A stretch of DNA of 11,908 bases from the NCBI RefSeq assembly GCF_000499385.1, contig NW_013651778.1:4142-16049 (forward strand), given 5' to 3'. Position numbers and translations under genes: made by a program. The notes beneath the pieces are model-generated. The model did no database searches and was not told where the DNA came from. It saw only the letters and a program-made list of their open reading frames with translations. Within the stretch, counting starts at the first letter, position 1. Each line of letters opens with the position of its first letter. Positions 7,536 through 11,908 of this stretch are shown piece after piece. The DNA comes from Eimeria necatrix. Taxonomy: Eukaryota; Apicomplexa; Conoidasida; Eucoccidiorida; Eimeriidae.

Positions 7536-7630
7536 CGTGGGGAGTTGGGAGGTGCAGTGACACCCGAAAGCGGAGCTGGAGGGGCCCCGACAGGCGCTTC
7601 GCCGGGAGCCGATTCAGCCTTCGCCTTGAC

Positions 7631-7682
7631 GTAAACCCTAAACCCTCGCCGTAAACCCTAAACCCTAAACCCTAAACCCTAG
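7631..7682 (+). repeat. Telomere-type repeat block framed by GTAAAC and CCCTAG
   Basis: AAACCCT units on the + strand, split by a short gtaaaccctaaaccctcgcc unit. The block starts with GTAAAC and ends with CCCTAG, so the whole 52 bp could itself be a minimal intron on the + strand: joining 7630 to 7683 keeps a frame open (phase 2). That splice is a hypothesis. Confidence 0.85.
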
Positions 7683-7929
7683 ACGAAATGAAGATGCGCA
7701 CTTCCGAAGCTCCCCGCAAGCCCAAGACGAACGCCGGGGCCAGCCGCGCAAGCTGCTGCTGCGCCGCTGCCTGGCCAGCTCTGCGGAGGATTTCCGGAAG
7801 CTGAAATTCCCAAAAGAAATTAAAAAAGAAATAAAGTTCGAAGACTTGGAGTCTGCGGGAGCAGCAGCAGCAGCAGCAGCAGCGCGCCGGCGACGCGGCG
7901 GAACGCAGCAGCAGCGGACGCGAACTTGA
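7683..7929 (+). CDS. Weak exon candidate, unrecognised product
   Basis: A + strand frame (codons from 7684, TGA at 7927-7929) reading RKLLLRRCLASSAEDFRKLK then FPKEIKKEIKFEDLES, a poly-Ala run and an Arg-rich end. The charged, non-repetitive middle looks like real protein, but there is no in-frame Met, so it needs an upstream exon, possibly the open frame ending at 7630 (TPESGAGGAPTGASPGADS). The minus strand offers a competing exon with a CTG run and acceptor cccgcag at 7860. No family recognised. Confidence 0.28.
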
Positions 7930-8384
7930 ACGCCCGCGATCCTCCGCTTTCCCGGCGCCGCTTTCCTTTCCAAGCCCCGTTTTCAAAATAAGTTTTTATA
8001 ATTAAATACAAAAATGTGCAATTTCAAGCTCCAGAGGCGGGCTTTCCGTGGAGATCGGCTGCGCGCGGGTGCATGCAGCCACGCCGCGAGCCGGGCGAGG
8101 CTTTGTGGGTGGAAGCTGGCGGTTCCGGGGCCTCTGCGGCAGTAAATCCTTTTCATGACGCAGCTGCAGGTCTTTTCTGCTGCTGCTGCTGCGGAGGCGC
8201 TGCACCGACTGCTGCAGCTGCTTCCGCGCAGCCGAGACCAGCGCCAGAACCTGCACAGGCGTTCTCGGCTCTCCGGGGGGCCCTCCAGGCCTCGAGGGCC
8301 CGCTGCGGCTTCTTTGCTGCTGATGTGTGCCTCTCGGGCGCCGTTGTAAAGTGCCTTCTTGAGCCGCAGCGGCCTGCAGAAGAC

Positions 8385-8423
<39 letters not shown>
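7930..8423 (+). other. Upstream region of the ASC-1 gene
   Basis: The ASC-1 reading frame stays open upstream to an ATG at 8016, adding 136 codons with poly-Ala and Cys-rich runs. The family N-terminal domain starts just after 8424, so I treat this as 5' UTR or possible extension. It includes an AT-rich patch at 7981-8015 and a CAG run ending at the start codon. Confidence 0.45.
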
Positions 8424-9239
8424 ATGGGGCCTCCGCTGCTGATTCCGGAAGACTTCGCCGCAGCGCAGCTGCCGCTGCTGGCTGAACTCCTGGGCATGCC
8501 CGTCGCTGAGGTATCCCCGGAGCTGCTGCAGCACATGTGGGACTACCTGGCGGAGGGGTCGCAGCAGCAGCAGACGCAGCAGCAGCAGCAGCAGCAGCAG
8601 CAAAGTGCTGCAGTCGATCCAGCGGCCGTAGAGAACCTGCGCTCCTTCGTAGAGGCCATTGTCGAGCCTCTGCATACTCCCGCAGGCTTCCGCGAGGCGC
8701 AGCCTTTAATTGAGAGCTTTGTACAGGCTTTTGTGGACTGTGCTGCTGCTTCCGCTGCTGCTGCGGCACCTCTTGAAGCAGCTCAAAGTGCAAATAAAAA
8801 GGAAAGCTCTCAGCCCGCAGAGGCAGCAGCAGATGCTGCAGCAGCTCGCAAGAGAAGCCACCAGGCGGGAGCAGCAGAAGCAGAACGCAGCAGCAGAAGC
8901 AGCAGCAGCAGCAGCAGCAGCTGCCAACCCCTGCAGTCCCCGCGTTTGCCAGGCGAGCCACTGGCTTGGCGACGGCAGCCGCAGCAGCAGCAGCAGCAGC
9001 AGCAAGTCCAGGCGCAGCAGCAACATGTCGAGGCCAGCAGGGGACATCCAGAGCAGCAGAAATACCCGCAGCAGCAGCAGAAAAGCAAAAAGCCGCAGTC
9101 TCCGCAGCAGCAGCAACAGCTGCCGCAGAAAGACAGAAGCTCGCAGTCTCCTAGGCAGCAGCAGCAGCAGCAAAAGCAGCAACAGCGGCAACAGCTGCAC
9201 ACGAAGTCGCAAGCGCCGCATCAGAAGCAAGGGGAGCCC

Positions 9240-9273
<34 letters not shown>

Positions 9274-9494
9274 TGCAGCACAGCCCTGATAGCGTACAGA
9301 AGCAGCAGCAGCAGCAGCAGCAAAAGAACAAGCAGCAGCAGCAGCAGCAGCAAGATGAGAAAGCAGCCAACACCACATTTGCTGCTGCTTCCCTAGAAGA
9401 GCTAGACTGGCCAGAGGCGCCGCCGCCGCGGCGCCGCGTGCCGCGGAAGCAGCAGCAGGTGCTGCAGCAGTTCGGCATAGCTGCTGTGCCTGCT

Positions 9495-9526
<32 letters not shown>

Positions 9527-9605
9527 GGCTTCCCTGCGCAGCAAAAAGGACGAGGAAAGCGGAGGTTCTGCACGCGCAGCGCGAAAAGCAGCCGCAGCAG
9601 CAGCG

Positions 9606-9638
<33 letters not shown>

Positions 9639-9718
9639 CACTGCCTTTGCCTGGGAGCTGAACACGGGGCCTACGGGATTTGCCTCAGCTGCGGCCTCAT
9701 TCGCTGCCGCTATGGAAT

Positions 9719-9755
<37 letters not shown>

Positions 9756-10331
9756 TTGGGGGCCCCTGGGGCCCTCCGCTGCCTCTTTTGTGCAAATGAA
9801 ATTGTACCCAGTGCGGGGCTCACTTCCCTAGCTGCTGCTGTGGAAAAGGGGCTTGCTGAGAACAGACAGCAGCTGCAGCAGCTGCAGCAGCAGCAGCAGC
9901 TGCTGCAGCAGGAGCAGCAGCTGCAGCAGCCCTTGGAGAGTTTTCAAGAGGATATCGCAAAACTGCAGGAGCAGATCAGAGCCGATGAGGCCCACCTCAA
10001 GGGTAAGTGCAGCAGCAGCAGCAGCAGCAGTAGCAATAACTGCAAACGCAGCAGCAGCAGTGGCAGTAACTTTAGCAGCAGCAAACCAAAATCCTGGACA
10101 TGAACAGCTGCTGGTTCGACGCCAACGAGGGTTTTGCTGAGGCCCCAGCAGCAAACATTTGGCTGACGCCGCAGCAGCAGCAGGAGCGGCAGCTGCTGCT
10201 GCAGCGCCTCAACCAGGCCTTCAACCTCGAGAAGGGTGCGCTCCAGACCCCACAAACCCTAAACCCTAAACCCTAAACCCTCCGGGGCCGCTCTCTCCAA
10301 GACTCGTGTCTGCCGCTGCTCTTGCTTCTGT

Positions 10332-10362
<31 letters not shown>

Positions 10363-10526
10363 AGCAGCAGCAGCAGCAACAGCAGCAGATACTGCTCCGC
10401 AGGAATTCATTTATACCCTGGCAATGCCTTGCACTGCAGCAGCACTTGACAGTCTTTTAGCTGCTGCCCTACGGGGCTGTCGGGTCGGCTTATGGGGCCT
10501 CCGTCCTCCCCGTATGTACCACTGCC

Positions 10527-10585
<59 letters not shown>

Positions 10586-10711
10586 AGGGCGAACGAAGGT
10601 GACTTTCGACTTCGAGGGGCGGCGAGTAGTTGCTGAAGAGTCGACGCTGCCGCAGGAGGCGGAGGCGCTGCTGCGGGCCTTTGACGAGCGCTGCGCAGAG
10701 CAGAACATGCA

Positions 10712-10749
<38 letters not shown>

Positions 10750-10887
10750 TGGTGGACTCCGACGAGGACGAGCTGTGGGGTGGCAAAGGCCCTGCTGCTG
10801 CAGCCTCGCAAGGGGCCCCGGGGATGTCCCACGCGGCGCTCATGAAGCAGCACCAGCAGCAGCAGCAGTGGCCAGAGCCCCAGGCGA

Positions 10888-10918
<31 letters not shown>

Positions 10919-10960
10919 ATCCCCATCTACAGCGTGGCCCTCCCTGGAGGCCGACGCGTC

Positions 10961-10997
<37 letters not shown>

Positions 10998-11730
10998 GAG
11001 CCCCCGCCCTTCTGCCGCAAGACGCCCACAGAGCAGCTGCAGGAGGCCTGGGATGAAATGGTGAAGCGGGAAGCAGCAGCAGCAGCAGCAGAAGCAGCAG
11101 CAGGACATAACTATGGCATTGCTAATACTTCTCTTTCTGGCTTCGCAAGTGTTTTGCTGAAGGACGTGCATGCTGCTGCCAGTCCACAAAGCGCAGCAGC
11201 AGAGCAGGCAGCAGCAGAAGCAGCAGCAGCAGCAGCAGCAGCAACTAGACCTCGTCGTCGTCGTCGTCGTCGTCGTCGAGCAGCAGCAGTCACGGCAAAG
11301 GAGGCAGCAGCAACTGCAGCAGCAGCAGCAGCTGACAGAGCCAAAAAGGCAGAAGCTCAAGACAAAAGAAGCGCAGCAGGAACAGCGACAAAAGCAGCAG
11401 CAGCAGCAGATGCAGCCGATGCTGCTGCAGCAGATGCTGATGCAGCAGACACAGCAGCAGCAGCAGCAGCAGCAGAAGCTGAGTCTGAGTACGAAGGCCC
11501 GCTGCGCGGTCGCTGGCGGTCCACAGGTTCCGGGCAGCAGCAGACTTTGCTGCAGCAGCTAAAGGAGCAGCAGCAGGCGCAGCCAGCAGCAGCAGCAGCA
11601 GCAGCAAGACGTGTGCTGTGGGGCCTGGACCATCTGCAGAAGCAGCAGCAGGGGGCCCCCCAGGGGGCCCCCCAGGACAGGACCTACCGCGTGCAGGTGC
11701 CCCGCAGCGAGGGCGCTGCATTTGGCTGCA

Positions 11731-11763
<33 letters not shown>

Positions 11764-11848
11764 AGGAAGAAGCAGAGGAGCCGGAGGCCTCGGAGGCCCC
11801 CGCGGGCGGCGGGGTGTGGATGGGGGTGGGCGCCGGCGCGGGCGACCC

Positions 11849-11908
<60 letters not shown>
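8424..11908 (+). CDS. ASC-1/TRIP4 homologue, C2HC5 zinc-finger protein (partial 3')
   Basis: Homologue of activating signal cointegrator 1, the scaffold of the ASC-1 complex acting in transcription co-activation and in rescue of collided ribosomes. Exons: 8424..about 10002, about 10076..10235, 10588..>11908. The ATG at 8424 has a strong context (gccATGg) and is soon followed by an N-terminal helical domain (LPLLAELLGMPVAEVSPELL, LIESFVQAFVD) like that of TRIP4. The zinc finger has C407, C409, H414, C420, C423, C428, C453 and C456, the complete C2HC5 set, including ICLSCGLIRC and CLFC. Exon 2 begins QQQTKILDMNSCWFDA, matching TRIP4 RTQVIDDESDYF, with NIWLT further on; exon 3 begins at the conserved RTKVTFDFEGRRVV. 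The exon 2/3 join is phase 1 and clean; the exon 1/2 join is out by one base (see findings). Poly-Q, poly-A, poly-S and nine-Arg runs separate the domains. The family's C-terminal ASCH domain is not reached. Confidence 0.85.
9718..9755 (+). repeat. Serine run inside the zinc finger
   Basis: Eleven AGC-type codons between the sixth and seventh zinc ligands (C428 and C453). The loop is about 24 residues here against about 7 in the human protein. Confidence 0.85.
10003..10075 (+). other. Probable first intron of the ASC-1 gene
   Basis: The donor GTAAGT at 10003 is excellent and the acceptor candidate tttag ends at 10075. Every AG in the interval falls in one phase because of the CAG periodicity, and that phase does not match the donor. 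If unspliced, the frame ends at 10101 after a Ser-rich tail. Confidence 0.5.
10254..10281 (+). repeat. Telomere-type repeat block, four perfect copies
   Basis: AAACCCT on the sense strand of the ASC-1 gene, 18 bp after the donor of intron 2. Confidence 0.95.
10528..10587 (+). repeat. CTG run forming the 3' splice region of intron 2
   Basis: About nineteen uninterrupted CTG units followed by CAG at the exon edge. No other pyrimidine tract is present, so the CTG run must serve as the 3' splice signal if this intron is removed. Confidence 0.85.
11247..11279 (+). repeat. CGT run encoding nine arginines
   Basis: Eight CGT codons plus CGA after Arg-Pro, within the ASC-1 exon 3 frame. It is the only non-CAG triplet run in the window and would be a strong basic nuclear-localisation-type patch. 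Confidence 0.85.
11850..11908 (+). repeat. CAG run at the window end, poly-Gln in frame
   Basis: At least nineteen CAG units, still running at the edge of the window, in the Gln frame of ASC-1 exon 3. Its true length cannot be seen. Confidence 0.9.

Larger units (their letters stand above)
10236..10587 (+). other. Second intron of the ASC-1 gene
   Basis: Donor GTGCGC at 10236 and acceptor CAG ending at 10587, phase 1, joining LEKG to RTKVTFDF. It contains a telomere-type block near its 5' end, two CTG runs, and a CTG run of about 19 units that ends in the acceptor CAG. Confidence 0.8.

Noticed and set aside
8002..8961. Minus-strand frames of 230 and 319 codons with poly-Leu and poly-Cys
   Set aside because: They are antisense to the ASC-1 exon, which has family motifs on the + strand.
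10407..11360. 317-codon minus-strand frame with Cys and Leu runs resembling membrane segments
   Set aside because: It is antisense to ASC-1 exon 3 and intron 2; the Leu runs come from CAG repeats.
1..11908. tRNA, rRNA, transposase or reverse transcriptase genes
   Set aside because: None seen on either strand by eye; a profile search with tRNAscan-SE or Rfam would be needed to exclude small RNAs.

Overview
The window looks like a repeat-rich nuclear segment of a coccidian apicomplexan, most likely Eimeria. Three features point there: pervasive CAG/CTG runs read as poly-Gln, poly-Ala and poly-Ser inside genes; blocks of the telomere-type heptamer AAACCCT/TTTAGGG far from any visible chromosome end; and short, intron-split eukaryotic genes. 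The genus is an inference from repeat style, not from a marker gene.

Layout. (1) 1-1232, + strand: the 3' end of an unrecognised gene, two exons. (2) 1229-3061: no gene seen; a GGGGCCCC-type repeat field, a large AGCTAGC-based minisatellite with an embedded 35-bp tandem repeat, then AT-rich DNA. (3) 3062-4936, - strand: a six-exon gene that I assemble as a VTI1-type Qb-SNARE with a tail anchor. (4) 4937-6439: unresolved; both strands have gene-like open stretches, the best being a Leu/Gln repeat frame at 5698-5970 (-). (5) 6440-7535, - strand: a complete four-exon LSM8 gene (97 codons plus stop), the clearest gene in the window. (6) 7536-8423: mixed; a telomere-type block and one weak + strand exon candidate. 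(7) 8424-11908, + strand: an ASC-1/TRIP4 homologue (C2HC5 zinc finger plus the conserved VTFDF segment), running off the window end before any ASCH domain.

None of the three recognised genes is in the usable ORFs as a single frame; they appear only when exons are joined across GT-AG introns in matching phase. The genes act in separate housekeeping processes: vesicle fusion (VTI1), U6 snRNA/spliceosome assembly (LSM8), and transcription co-activation or ribosome-quality control (ASC-1). There is no sign of an operon or a mobile element.

The most unusual content is the repeat biology: a dispersed 14-bp palindrome (GGTGTACGTACACC and variants, seven copies), telomere-type blocks that sit in introns and supply splice sites, and CTG runs placed directly before 3' splice sites.
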